A stretch of 64,000 bases of DNA, from the NCBI RefSeq assembly GCF_014764405.1, contig NZ_CP061725.1, positions 6,448,001 through 6,512,000 of the forward strand. Direction: 5' to 3'. This DNA is from Micromonospora craniellae. Its GTDB lineage: Bacteria > Actinomycetota > Actinomycetes > Mycobacteriales > Micromonosporaceae. Positions 16,729 to 26,347 of the stretch are shown here, piece after piece. The notes under the pieces are model-generated. The model did no database searches. It had not been told where the DNA came from and worked only from the letters and a program-made list of their open reading frames with translations. Numbering within the stretch: position 1 is the first letter of the stretch; each line of letters opens with the position of its first letter. The translations under genes were made by a program, and so were the position numbers.

Positions 16729-17901
16729 TCACGCCAGATGGCCACCGAGCTTCGTGTAACCACGCAGCAGGTCGCGGGCGATGATCAGTCGCTGCATCTC
16801 GTCGGTCCCCTCGAAGATCCGGTAGAGCCGCACCTGCCGGTACCAGCGTTCGATCGGCAGTTCCCGGGTGTAGCCCATGCCACCGTGGAGCTGGAGCACC
16901 CGGTCCACCACCCGGTTGACCATACCGGCCCCGTAGAGCTTCGCCATCGAGGAGGCGTGCCGTGGGTCGAGGCCCGCGTCGACCGTCCAGGCGGCACGCA
17001 GGATCAGCCAGCGAGCCGCCTCCAACTCGGTCTCCGAGTCGGCGATCATCCACTGGATGGCCTGGTTGGTGCCGATCTTCGCACCGAAGGTCTCCCGCGT
17101 GTCGGCGTACTCGATCGCCATCCGCAGGGCCCGTTCGGCGATGCCGACGGCGTGCGAGGGAATGGTGTAGCGCCCCTTGCCGATCCGTTCCACGCCGAGG
17201 GCGAAACCCTGGCCGATCTCGCCGAGGATGTTGCGCTTCGGCACCCGTACGTCGTCGAAGACCAGCGACGCGGGCCCACCCTCGCCCATGGTGGGGATGA
17301 ACTCCGAACGCCAGCCCATCGCCCGGTCCACCAGGAACGCGGTCGCCCCGCCGTGGCGGGTGCCCCGCTCGGGATCGGTGACGGCGTTGACGATGGCGAA
17401 GTCGGCGTCGTTGCCGCCGGTGATGAAGGTCTTCTCGCCGTTGAGGATCCAGTCGTCACCGTCGCGGCGCGCGCTGAACCGGATGTTGGCCGCGTCCGAG
17501 CCGGCGCCCGGTTCGGTGATGGCGAAGCAGGAGATCCGCTCCCCCTCGATGGTGGGCAGCAGGAACTCCTGCTTCTGCTCGTCGGTGGCGTGGAAGAGGA
17601 TGTTGTCGGCCTCGCCGCCGAACCGGAACGGCACGAACATGCGGCCGATCTCGGTCCAGATCAACGACTGGACGACGGCGGGCAGTTCCATGCCGCCGTA
17701 GCGCTGCGGTGTGGCCAGGCCCCAGAAGCCGAACGTACGCGCCTTGAGCTGCAACTCGCGCAGCTGGGCGCGGTCCAGGCCGGGTTGGTGGGCCCGTTCC
17801 CGGCGCAGCAGTTCCTGCTCCAGCGGCATGACCTCCCGGGCGATGAAGTCGCGGGCGGTGTCGCGGATGGCCCGTTCCTCGTCGGACAGTCCGAAGTCCA
17901 T
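16729..17901 (-). CDS. acyl-CoA dehydrogenase
   Basis: A 390-residue flavoprotein that oxidises acyl-CoA to enoyl-CoA, passing electrons to ETF. The signature CFAITEPGAGSDAANIRFSA occurs near residue 125, and the C-terminal IFEGTDEMQRLIIARDLLRG carries the catalytic and CoA-binding region. Length is typical. It starts 20 bp from, and divergent to, a TetR gene that is probably its regulator. Chain-length or branched-chain specificity cannot be judged. Confidence 0.88.
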   Translation of the reverse strand: MDFGLSDEERAIRDTARDFIAREVMPLEQELLRRERAHQPGLDRAQLRELQLKARTFGFWGLATPQRYGGMELPAVVQSLIWTEIGRMFVPFRFGGEADNILFHATDEQKQEFLLPTIEGERISCFAITEPGAGSDAANIRFSARRDGDDWILNGEKTFITGGNDADFAIVNAVTDPERGTRHGGATAFLVDRAMGWRSEFIPTMGEGGPASLVFDDVRVPKRNILGEIGQGFALGVERIGKGRYTIPSHAVGIAERALRMAIEYADTRETFGAKIGTNQAIQWMIADSETELEAARWLILRAAWTVDAGLDPRHASSMAKLYGAGMVNRVVDRVLQLHGGMGYTRELPIERWYRQVRLYRIFEGTDEMQRLIIARDLLRGYTKLGGHLA

Positions 17902-17921
17902 GTGCTCACCCGTCCTTTCCG

Positions 17922-18589
17922 GTGGGCTGGTGGGGTCTGCACCGCTTAAACCGGGAGCGGATCGTCGAGGCCGCCGTCGCGCTGATCGACGCCGACGGGC
18001 TGACCGGGTTCTCCACCCGCCGACTCGCCGCCGAACTCGGCGTCCGGGGGGGCCGTCGCTCTACAACCACTTCGCCACCAAGGACGCGATCCTCGACGCG
18101 GTGGCCGACAGCATCACCGGCCAGGTGGACGTGTCGTACTTCGGCGAGATCGACTGGCGCGTGGCGCTACGCCGGTGGGGGCACACCTACCACGCGGCCC
18201 TGGCCGCCCACCCGAACATCGTGGCGCACCTGGCGCAGGGTCCCGGACGGCGACCGGCGGCGCTGGCGATGGCCGACGCCGTCTACGGCGGACTCGTCAC
18301 GGCGGGCTGGCCACCGGCGCGGGCCACCCACATCGGCACGCTGATGCGCTACTTCGTGACCGGCTCGGCGCTGGGCTCGTTCGCCCGTGGCTTCGTCGAG
18401 GACCCGAGCGTCTATGCCGACCAGTATCCCCACCTGAGTCAGGCGCACCGGCTCGCCGAGCACCAGCAGCAGGTCGACGAGGGCGCGTTCACCCTCGGCC
18501 TGGACGCCCTGATCGAGGGGTTGTCCCGCAGCTACGAACGCACGGTCGGCCCGTTGCCACCTCTCCCGCCGACCGGTGCGGCGTACTAA
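17922..18589 (+). pseudogene. TetR regulator, frameshifted in a G7 tract
   Basis: TetR-family repressor whose N-terminal HTH (RERIVEAAVALIDADGLTG then FSTRRLAAELGVRG) and the rest (PSLYNHFATKDAILDAVADS onward, with a TetR C-terminal domain of about 170 residues) are in different frames. The break is at seven G residues (18046-18052); five or eight would restore LGVRGPSLYNHF or LGVRGGPSLYNHF. This may be phase variation, a real mutation or a homopolymer sequencing error. The gene is divergent from the acyl-CoA dehydrogenase and upstream of the aldehyde/alcohol dehydrogenase pair, its likely targets. GTG start with weak evidence. Confidence 0.75.
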
Positions 18590-18626
18590 GGTCGAAACTT
18601 CCACCGCTAGGCGAGGTGAGCGCCGC

Positions 18627-20045
18627 ATGGATCTCGTACGGACCGACTTCTACCTGGACGGGCGCTGGGTCACGCCGAGCGGCGGAGAGTCGCTGGAGGT
18701 GCACGACCCGACGACCGAGGCGGTCGTCGCGACCGTACCGGCCGGCACCGCCGACGACGTGGACCGGGCTGTGGCCGCCGCCCGCGCGGCGTTCGAGAGC
18801 TGGTCGGCGACCGACCCCGCGGACCGGGCCGCCCACCTCGACCGGCTGCACGCCGAGTTGACCGCGCGCGCCTACGACATCGCCCGCACCATCGTGCGGG
18901 AACTCGGCACCCCGCTCAAGGTCGCCACCCGGGTGCAGACCGGCCTACCGCTGACCGTACTACGCAGCTACGTCGACCTCGCCGCCCGACCGCCGGCACC
19001 GGAGACCATCGGCAACTCGCTGGTGGTGCGGGAGCCGGTCGGCGTGGTCGGCGCGATCACCCCGTGGAACTACCCGCTGCACCAGGTCGTGGCCAAAGTC
19101 GCGCCGGCGCTGGCCGCCGGGTGCACGGTGGTCCTGAAACCGAGCGAGCTGACGCCGCTGACGGCGTACCTGCTCTTCGACGCCGTGCACGCCGCAGGTC
19201 TGCCGCCGGGCGTGGTCAACCTGGTCACCGGCACCGGTCCGGTGGTGGGCGAGGCCATCGCCGCGCATCCCGACGTGGACCTGGTCTCCTTCACCGGCTC
19301 CACCGCCACCGGCCGGCGCGTCGCGCACCTGGCCGCCGACCGGATCGCCCGGGTCGCGCTGGAACTCGGCGGCAAGTCCGCCAACGTGATCCTCGACGAC
19401 GCCGACCTGGCCACCGCGGTCAAGGTCGGCGTCGGCAACGCCTTTCTCAACTCGGGACAGACCTGCACCGCGTGGACCCGGATGCTGGTGCAGCGCACCC
19501 GCTACGACGAGACCCTCGACCTGGTGGCCAAGGCCGCCGAGGGCTACCAGGTCGGCGACCCCCTCGAACCGGCCACCCGGCTCGGTCCGCTGGTCTCGGC
19601 GCAGCAGCGGGAGCGGGTCCGCGACCACATCGCCCGAGGGCTGGCCGGCGGGGGCCGGCTGGTCGCCGGTGGGCCGGACACCCCGCTGCCGGAGCGAGGC
19701 TTCTTCGTCGCCCCGACGGTGATCGCCGACGTCGACCCGGACAGCGCCCTCGCGCAGGAGGAGGTCTTCGGGCCGGTGCTGGCGGTCATCCCGGTCGACG
19801 ACGACGACCACGCCGTGACGGTCGCCAACAACTCCCGCTACGGGTTGGCCGGCGCGGTCTGGTCCGGCGACGAGGAACGGGCGCTGCGGGTGGCCCGGCG
19901 GCTGCGTACCGGTGCCGTCGACATCAACGGGGCGCCGTTCAACCCGATGGCCCCGTTCGGCGGCTACAAGCAGTCCGGTCTCGGCCGCGAGCTGGGCAGC
20001 CACGGGTTGGCGGAGTTCTGCGAAGTGAAGGCGATCCAGCGGTGA
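18627..20045 (+). CDS. NAD(P)-dependent aldehyde dehydrogenase
   Basis: A 472-residue aldehyde dehydrogenase that oxidises aldehydes to acids. Active-site marks are the general base in LELGGKSANVILDDAD near residue 250 and the nucleophile in NSGQTCTAWTRM near residue 284; PWNYPLHQV and FTGSTATGRRV line the cofactor site. The ATG has GAGGTGAG 6 nt upstream. It overlaps the next gene by GTGA, implying translational coupling to an alcohol dehydrogenase, so the pair would convert an alcohol to an acid. Confidence 0.9.
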   Translation: MDLVRTDFYLDGRWVTPSGGESLEVHDPTTEAVVATVPAGTADDVDRAVAAARAAFESWSATDPADRAAHLDRLHAELTARAYDIARTIVRELGTPLKVATRVQTGLPLTVLRSYVDLAARPPAPETIGNSLVVREPVGVVGAITPWNYPLHQVVAKVAPALAAGCTVVLKPSELTPLTAYLLFDAVHAAGLPPGVVNLVTGTGPVVGEAIAAHPDVDLVSFTGSTATGRRVAHLAADRIARVALELGGKSANVILDDADLATAVKVGVGNAFLNSGQTCTAWTRMLVQRTRYDETLDLVAKAAEGYQVGDPLEPATRLGPLVSAQQRERVRDHIARGLAGGGRLVAGGPDTPLPERGFFVAPTVIADVDPDSALAQEEVFGPVLAVIPVDDDDHAVTVANNSRYGLAGAVWSGDEERALRVARRLRTGAVDINGAPFNPMAPFGGYKQSGLGRELGSHGLAEFCEVKAIQR

Positions 20046-21118
20046 GGGGCCTGGTGGCCCGGGCCGCCGACGCGCCGCTGCGGGTCGAATCGATCGAGGT
20101 GCCCGCCACCGGCCCCGGCCAGGTACGGGTCCGCATCCGTGCCTCCGGCGTATGCCACTCCGACCTGTCCATGGCCGACGGCACCCTGGCCGCGCCGTAC
20201 CCGTTGCTCCTCGGGCACGAGGCGGCCGGTGTGGTGGAGGAGGTCGGCGACGGCGTGCACCGGGTCGCCCCCGGCGACCACGTGGTGCTCAACTGGGCAC
20301 CGGCGTGCCGGTCCTGCTGGTTCTGCCGGCACGACGAGCCCTGGCTGTGCCGGCGCAACGGCGCACCCGCCGTGGCGCGCGGACACACTCTGGACGGTCG
20401 GCCGCTGCACGTCACCCTCGGCCTGGGCGCGCTCGCCGAGCAGGTGCTGGTGCCGCAGGAGGCCGCCGTGGCGGTGCCGGCGGACCTGCCGTTCCCGGCC
20501 GCCGCGCTGCTCGGCTGCGCGGTGCTCACCGGCGTCGGCGCGGTACGGCGTACCGCAGGGGTCGCTCCCGGCGACTCGGTCGCCGTGATCGGTCTCGGCG
20601 GTGTCGGGCTGTCGGCGGTGGCCGCCGCCCGCGCGGCCGGTGCCGGTGTCGTGATCGGCGTGGACGTCTCCCCCGCCAAGGCCGAGCTGGCGGCCGCCGC
20701 AGGCGCCACCGACTTCCTGCTCGCGGACGACTCGCTGGTCCGCGCGGTCCGAGGGCTGACCGGCGGGCGGGGTGCCGACCACGCGGTGGAGTGCGTCGGC
20801 CGTGCCGCCACCATCCGGACCGCCTGGCAGAGCACCCGCCGGGGCGGACAGGTCGTGGTGGTGGGCATGGGCGGCAAGGACGACATCGTCGGCCTGAGCG
20901 CGTTGGACGTCTTCCACTCCGCGCGGACGCTGTGCTCCTCGGTCTACGGCTCCTCGGACCCGGACCGGGACGTCCCCGAGCTGGCCCGCGCGGTGCTCGA
21001 CGGCACGCTCGACCTGAGCTACCTGGTCACCGACCGGGCCACCCTCGACGAGGTGCCGGAGGCGTTCGCCCGGATGGCCCGGGGCGAGGGCGCCCGGACG
21101 GTCGTCCAGTTCGACTGA
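20042..21118 (+). CDS. zinc-dependent alcohol dehydrogenase
   Basis: A 358-residue medium-chain alcohol dehydrogenase. Catalytic zinc ligands are in GVCHSDLSMADG and LLGHEAAGVV; the structural zinc site is CRSCWFCRHDEPWLC; the NAD(P) site is VIGLGGVGLSAVAAA. It starts at a GTG overlapping the stop of the aldehyde dehydrogenase gene. It resembles the NDMA-dependent/mycothiol-type alcohol dehydrogenases of actinobacteria, but the substrate is uncertain. A perfect 17-bp hairpin follows. Confidence 0.9.
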   Translation: MRGLVARAADAPLRVESIEVPATGPGQVRVRIRASGVCHSDLSMADGTLAAPYPLLLGHEAAGVVEEVGDGVHRVAPGDHVVLNWAPACRSCWFCRHDEPWLCRRNGAPAVARGHTLDGRPLHVTLGLGALAEQVLVPQEAAVAVPADLPFPAAALLGCAVLTGVGAVRRTAGVAPGDSVAVIGLGGVGLSAVAAARAAGAGVVIGVDVSPAKAELAAAAGATDFLLADDSLVRAVRGLTGGRGADHAVECVGRAATIRTAWQSTRRGGQVVVVGMGGKDDIVGLSALDVFHSARTLCSSVYGSSDPDRDVPELARAVLDGTLDLSYLVTDRATLDEVPEAFARMARGEGARTVVQFD

Positions 21119-21173
21119 CGCCATCACGACGACGGTCCGGGGCGGTCGGCGGTGGACCGCCTCACCAGTCGTC

Positions 21174-21213
21174 GGGGTCGCCGGTGGACGACGTCGCGTC
21201 CACCGGCGACCCC
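21174..21213. terminator. bidirectional hairpin terminator
   Basis: Perfect 17-bp stem (21174-21190 with 21197-21213, arm GGGGTCGCCGGTGGACG) and a 6-nt loop, between the convergent alcohol dehydrogenase and arabinofuranosidase-like genes. Confidence 0.8.
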
Positions 21214-21220
21214 GGCCGTC

Positions 21221-23332
21221 TCACTGGACGGTGCAGAGCGTGCCGTTGAGCCGGAAGGCGGTCGGCGTCACGTTCGGCCCGCTGTACGCCCCGACGAACC
21301 CGGCGCTGACCGTGCCCCCGGCGGGGATCCGGCGGTTGTCGTCGGTGCCGGTCACCCGTACGGCCGTGCCGACCTGTTCCCAGGTCGCGTTCCAGCCGCT
21401 GCTCACCTGTTGCCAGCTCGTCGGCCAGGTCCAGGTCAACGTCCAGCCGTCGACCGCGCTCGCCCCGGTGTTCACCACGTCGACGGCGGCCACGTAGCCG
21501 TTGCCCCAGTCCGTGGTGTTGGCGAAGCGGACGGCGCAGGTGCTGCTCGCCGGGCTGCCGGTGGTGAAGGTGAGCGGCGGGGACGCCCAGGAGACCCGGC
21601 CTGCGGTGTCGCGGGTCAGCACGTTGACCGTGTACCGGACGCCAGGGACGAGGTTGTCCACGGTCAGGCTGGTGCCCGAGGTTTCCCCGAGCTGTTCGCT
21701 GACCGCACCGTGCTGCCGGTACACCTCGTACTTGGCGATCGGGGCGGCACCCCGGGTGGCCGCCGGCCAGGAGATGGTCGCGCTGCGGTGGGTGACATCG
21801 GCGACCGTGGGTCGGCCGGGTGCGCCCGGCTGACCGCCCGGCGCGGCGGCCGGACGCACCACGAGCGTGGTCAGCGAGTACGGCGGCAGGGTCCGGCTGG
21901 TCGCGCTGCCGGTCTGCGCGGTGGCGACGGCGGTGGCGCCGTTGGTGTGGGTGTGCACCGTGGGCGCGGCGGCCGACGGCGCGAACCCGGCGTAGTCGAT
22001 GTCGACCTCCCGCGCGTTGTCCGGGTCCTTGTTGATCAGCAGCACCGCGACCTCCCCGTTGGCCCGGCGGACCGCGTGCGCGGCGACCAGCGGGTCACTG
22101 GTGCCGGCCCGGACGAACTGGTCGCCGGTGCGCGCGAACCGGCTCATCATGGTCAGCCCGTGGTACGACGCGAAGGGCGTGTTCAGCGGCGGCTCGCAGA
22201 CCGACCCGTCCGAGGTGCAGGTGCCGCTGGAGAGCATACCGAAGTCGCCGTAGTCGGTCTGCCCCGCCACGGTCGTCACCTTGCCGATGCCGTTGCGGAC
22301 GTTCCACCACTGCACGGTGAAGACCCCGTTGGCCAGCAACCCGCTGTAGGCGTCGGCCAGGAACAGGGCGGCCGGTTGGCTGGTCATCCCCTCGGCGGTC
22401 ACGTTCACCTCGGTGAGGCTGATGCCGATGCGGTCCGCGTCCGGTCCGGCGTACCGGCTGATCTGCTGCCGGAGCAGGTACACCGCGTCGGTGATGTGGC
22501 TGGTCCGGGGCAGCGACTCGGCCACGCTGCCGCCCGGGTACCAGTGCACGTCAACGAAGTCGATCTTCGGCCCGGCGATCGACAGCACGGTCTGGTTCCA
22601 GGGGCCCGGGTCGGCACCGGCGGTCAGGCCGTCCGGCCAGTTCGCCGGCATGGTCAGCACCGCGCCGACCTTGATGCTCGGGTCGACGGCTTTCATCGCG
22701 TCGGCGTACTCGACCACCAGGTTGGCGTAGTAGGTGGCGCTCTTGTCCGGGTGCTCGTCGGCCTCCCAGGCCGAGCCGTAGTGGCCGTTGCCGTAGTTCT
22801 CGTTGCCAACCGCCCAGTACCGGGCGCCGTACCCCTTGGTCACGTTGGCGTACCGCACCCACTCGGCCGCCTCCTGCGGCGTGCCGGTGCCGTAGTTCGC
22901 GATGATCATCGGCTGACCGCCGGCCCGGCGTACCCCGGCCATGAAGGTGTCGAAGTCGGTGTTCGGCGCGACGTACCCGCCCGGTGCGGTGTGGTCGCGC
23001 CAGTGGTAGATGTCGGCGTACGAGCCGCCCGGGTATCGCATCATCTGCACGCCGGCCGCGCGCAGCAGGTCCGACGTCTCGGTGGTGCCCAGCTGCGAGT
23101 CCCAGATGGCGTGGTTCACGCCGAGGGCGGTGTCCGGCACGGTGGCCAGCCCAGCCCGCGCGTTCACCGTCACCGCCACCGGCGAGGTCGCCGCGCCGAC
23201 GCTCGGCGCGTCGACGCCGAGCAGCGTCGCGGTGGCGAGCAACAGGCTCGCCACGAGTGCCGCCCGGCCGCGCCGGGAAAGCCGCAGGGGCGGGGAAAGG
23301 GGTCGAACACCGTACCTGTTCGAGATTGTCAT
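21221..23332 (-). CDS. secreted GH-A arabinofuranosidase-like enzyme, FN3-CBM2
   Basis: A 703-residue exported glycosidase. The signal peptide spans roughly residues 1-48 and ends in SVGAA. A clan GH-A catalytic module follows to about residue 500: RYPGGSYADIYHW, the acid/base motif YWAVGNENYGNG, and ISLTEVNV carrying the likely nucleophile. An FN3 domain (about 505-590, PGRPTVADVTHRSATISW) links to a C-terminal CBM2 (CAVRF to LCTVQ with tryptophans WTLTWTWPTSW) that binds cellulose or xylan. The family is GH51-like or an undifferentiated alpha-L-arabinofuranosidase; activity is inferred. Flanked by a terminator on one side and a GH19 remnant on the other. Confidence 0.78.
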   Translation of the reverse strand: MTISNRYGVRPLSPPLRLSRRGRAALVASLLLATATLLGVDAPSVGAATSPVAVTVNARAGLATVPDTALGVNHAIWDSQLGTTETSDLLRAAGVQMMRYPGGSYADIYHWRDHTAPGGYVAPNTDFDTFMAGVRRAGGQPMIIANYGTGTPQEAAEWVRYANVTKGYGARYWAVGNENYGNGHYGSAWEADEHPDKSATYYANLVVEYADAMKAVDPSIKVGAVLTMPANWPDGLTAGADPGPWNQTVLSIAGPKIDFVDVHWYPGGSVAESLPRTSHITDAVYLLRQQISRYAGPDADRIGISLTEVNVTAEGMTSQPAALFLADAYSGLLANGVFTVQWWNVRNGIGKVTTVAGQTDYGDFGMLSSGTCTSDGSVCEPPLNTPFASYHGLTMMSRFARTGDQFVRAGTSDPLVAAHAVRRANGEVAVLLINKDPDNAREVDIDYAGFAPSAAAPTVHTHTNGATAVATAQTGSATSRTLPPYSLTTLVVRPAAAPGGQPGAPGRPTVADVTHRSATISWPAATRGAAPIAKYEVYRQHGAVSEQLGETSGTSLTVDNLVPGVRYTVNVLTRDTAGRVSWASPPLTFTTGSPASSTCAVRFANTTDWGNGYVAAVDVVNTGASAVDGWTLTWTWPTSWQQVSSGWNATWEQVGTAVRVTGTDDNRRIPAGGTVSAGFVGAYSGPNVTPTAFRLNGTLCTVQ

Positions 23333-23594
23333 GGTTGTCCTTCGTTGGTCACGGCGGAGGTCCGCCCGGCCCGGCGCCTCGGCGGTGCAGCCTCGGCAGC
23401 GGGCGGACGCGAAGACGGCTCAGCTCAACCCGCCGTCGTCCCCCTGAGCCGTGGCGGCCCCGGTTGCCCATCGGGCGACGGTCACTCGCGCGCGCGACAA
23501 CGCATCGACGCACCAGAATCCCACAGCATCCAGCGCCGACTCAACGACGCGTTTCGCCGCGACAAAACAAATAGCAAGGTTTGTGAACAGTGAG

Positions 23595-23607
23595 TGTTAC
23601 GATAACT
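23595..23607. promoter_or_regulatory. degenerate LacI-like site
   Basis: TGTTACGATAACT is one base short of the TGTTAGCGATAACA site at 26068 and lies 263 bp upstream of the secreted arabinofuranosidase-like gene. Weak candidate. Confidence 0.3.
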
Positions 23608-23639
23608 TCCGTCGATGCGCGGTGACGCGGTGGCAGTCC

Positions 23640-23874
23640 TCGGCGGTCTACACCGGAGGCATGCAGGTACTGGATGACGCAGAACGGCCCCGGCACGATG
23701 ACCGCCCACAGCGCGATGGTCAACGGCGCCGGGTTCGGCCAGACCATCCGTAGCATCAACGGCTCGATCGAGTGCAACGGTGGCAACCCCACCCATGTGC
23801 CGAGCCGGGTCACCCGGCACCAGCAGTTCGTGGGCATCCTCGGGGTGCCCGCCGGAGCGAACCTCTACTGCTGA
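23640..23874 (+). pseudogene. GH19 chitinase C-terminal remnant
   Basis: The last 65 or so residues of a class I/IV GH19 chitinase are readable: YWMTQNGPGTMTAHSAMV, then NGAGFGQTIRSINGSIECNG, then RVTRHQQFVGILGVPAGANL and YC at the stop. A short preceding piece (TRWQSSAVYTGG) fits the upstream helix in another frame. No catalytic domain remains. The stretch from 23333 to 23640 holds no other gene. Confidence 0.7.
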
Positions 23875-23927
23875 CGCCGCCCGTCCGGTGCCGCCCCGCC
23901 TCACCCTCGGCGGCGGCACCGGACCGG

Positions 23928-25059
23928 TCAGCCCAGCTTCGGCGTGGCCCGGTCGATGATCGCGGCGAAGTCGACCCCGGCCGGCAGAGTCCCGTACGCG
24001 TGGCCCCGGTCGCCGCCGAGCCGGGAGGCACAGAAGGCGTCGGCGACGGCCGGATGACCGCGCCGGACCAGCAGCGCGCCCTGCAACACCAGGGCCAGTT
24101 GCTCGACCACCCGACGGGCCCGCACCTCCAGATCCGCCGGGTCGTCCAGAGCGACCTGGACCTGGTGCACCGCGGCGTCGAGCCGGGAGTCCACGCCGAT
24201 GGCCATGCCCACCTCGGCCTCGAACGCCGCCCGTACCTCGGGCTGCCCGGCCAGCGCCCGCAGGACATCCAACGCGGCGACGTTGCCGGAGCCCTCCCAG
24301 ATCGAGTTCAGCGGCGACTCACGGAACAGCCGGGGCATCCCGGACTCCTCGACGTAGCCGTTGCCGCCCAGGCACTCCAGCGCCTCGGCGGCGTGCCCCG
24401 GCCAGCGCTTGCAGACCCAGTACTTGCCGACGGCCAGGGCGATCCGCTTGAACGCCGTCTTCACCGCGTCGCCCCGCGCGGAACGGTCGGTGGCCCCGGC
24501 GAGCCGCATCATCAGCACGGTCGCCGCCTCGGACTCCACCGCCAGGTCGGCCAGGACGTTGCGCATCAGCGGCTGGTCGGCGAGGTACCGGTCGAAGGCC
24601 CGCCGGTGGGCGGCGTGGTGCGCCGCCGTGATCACCCCCTGCCGCATCCCGGCCGCCGCGCCGATCACGCAGTCCAACCGGGTCAGGTTGACCATGTCGA
24701 GGATGGTGCGGACGCCCCCCCCGGGCGACGTGCGCGCCGACCCGCCGGTCGACCCAGGGCGCGGCGTGCAGCCCGTGGCCGACGGCCGTCCGCATCAGCT
24801 CGTGCCAGGACGGGTGGAACTCCACCTCGACGACCCGACGGCCGAAGCGGTCATGGGTGCGCAGCGTCGGCGGGTGTTCGTTGGCCAGCCGGCCGTGTTC
24901 GGCGGCGGCCTCGCCGCCCGCCAGTCGGCCGAGTTCGCGCAGCTCGGCCGTTGCCCAGTCGGCACCCTCGCGGGCCAGCCCGGCCAACAGCGCCGGGTCG
25001 TCGGCGACGTCGTGGCCGACCAGCGGCGGTACCTGGTTGAACACCTCGTGCGTGGCCAC
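23928..25059 (-). pseudogene. AidB-type acyl-CoA dehydrogenase, internally deleted
   Basis: The N-terminus (GTG at 25059, ATHEVFNQVPPLVGHDV to HAAPWVDRRVGAHVARG) and C-terminus (GVRTILDMVNLTRLDCVIGA to FAAIIDRATPKLG) belong to one AidB/DNA-alkylation-response acyl-CoA dehydrogenase. Intact relatives are about 540 residues; about 370 remain, in two frames meeting at a run of eight C (24715-24722). The missing part is the beta-sheet FAD/substrate domain, so it cannot work. A downstream ATG gives a 255-residue open fragment with no expected function. Confidence 0.75.
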
Positions 25060-25099
25060 TGCGCGCGGGCTCGTCGGTCCGCCGCTCGCGGCTCTGCCG

Positions 25100-25691
25100 A
25101 CCGACTCGCCCTCGACCGCAGGGCCAGCAGCACCGACAGCACCACCAGGAAGGTCGCGGCGTTGGTCAGGGCCGCACCGGCGAGCCCGGCCACGGCCAGC
25201 AGCAGGCCGCCCAGCGACGGCCCGGCGAGCAGAGCCAGTTGACCGGCGAGTTGGCGGGCCGACATCGCGCGGGCCAGCGCGGCCGGTGGCGCCAGACGAC
25301 GGGGCATCGAGCCCGTGCTGGGCAGATAGAAGGCGTCCACGACCCCGATGGCCACGGCGGCGAGCAGCAGCGGCAGCCGGGGGTCGGTCGACGACCACGC
25401 GGCGGCGGCCAGCGCCACGGTCACCGCGACCATCGCCGTGTCCGACACGACCATGACGCGCCAGGCGCCGACCCGGTCGGCCACCGCGCCACCCACCAGC
25501 AGCAACAGCGCTCGGGGCAGGTTGATCGCGGTCAGCACCACCGCGGCGAAACGGCCGCCGTGCCCGGCCGCCACCCAGGTCATCGCGAAGGCCATGGCCT
25601 GCACGCCGACCAGACTCAACGCGGTGCCGCCGAGCCACGCCCAGTACGCTCCGGGCACCGCCGGCCGGTCACCGATCGCCGCAACCACCAC
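25100..25691 (-). pseudogene. truncated MFS transporter
   Basis: The N-terminal half (about 195 residues, six hydrophobic segments) of an MFS_3/enterobactin-exporter-like pump: AVADRVGAWRVMVVSDTAMV is the loop 2-3 motif, and MSARQLAGQLALLAGPSLGG follows. After LLALRSR the reading runs into the AidB sequence in a foreign frame. The C-terminal six helices are gone. The same rearrangement that damaged aidB may have removed them. Confidence 0.65.
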
Positions 25692-26347
25692 AGCCCTCCC
25701 CGTCCACCGCCAACCGTGCCGGCCGGCACCGCTGGTGACGGCACCGGACGGTGTTCCGGTACGGCACTGTGCGACCTTCGACCCGGTCGAGGGTCAAGCC
25801 GCCCGGCGCGGGCGGTGGTGGCGCGGACCAGCTGTCAGCCGTGTCCGCGACACCCGGGGAACAGCGCCTAGTCCGCCAGTTCGGTGCGGGCAGCAGGTCG
25901 GGTGACCAGCTGAAGTGGTAGCGCGGGCCGGGGCGGACGGTGCCGCCGTCCCGACCCTCTCCAGGGGTCCTCGTCGCGGGCCTCCGGCGGCACCCCGCGT
26001 GGCGAACGACCTGCGGCGTTGACCCCGTGAAGCACACAGGCTTGCGCGCCTGTTAACCGGACCTTATTGTTAGCGATAACATTGACATCGGCACATAACA
26101 CCGTCGAAACCTCAGACCCGTGGAGACGGGCGAGGGCCGCCTATCGCCGCAGGTAGCACACAATGCATCGGCCAGCGTCGAGGGCCGCCACAGCTCCGCC
26201 CCTCACCGCTGCCCCGCCGAGGTCTCGACGCCACCACCTACCGCGGCGACACCTTCTGCGCACGCCACCACCTGGGCTCAATGACTGTTCCCGCCCTTGA
26301 CGTGCCGGAGTCACATCCCCGTCCCCACCGTCAGAAAGGTCAGCACG
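25692..26347. other. non-coding interval before GH43 gene
   Basis: 656 bp with no supportable gene. It holds a LacI-type operator and a TTGACA -35-like hexamer near 26068-26087 that probably drive the GH43-GH127 genes, leaving a long leader of about 230 nt. Confidence 0.5.
26068..26087 (+). promoter_or_regulatory. LacI-type operator abutting a -35 box
   Basis: TGTTAGCGATAACA (26068-26081) is a near-perfect pseudo-palindrome centred on CG, and TTGACA (26082-26087) follows directly. Occupancy would block a promoter for the GH43-AbfB gene. No clear -10 was found at the usual spacing. Confidence 0.6.

Noticed and set aside
20042..21118. Assignment as a mycothiol-dependent formaldehyde dehydrogenase
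   Set aside because: Overall similarity fits several medium-chain Zn enzymes and no specific residue visible by eye separates them.
21152..23593. 813-codon open frame on the plus strand
   Set aside because: Antisense to the secreted arabinofuranosidase-like gene; low complexity.
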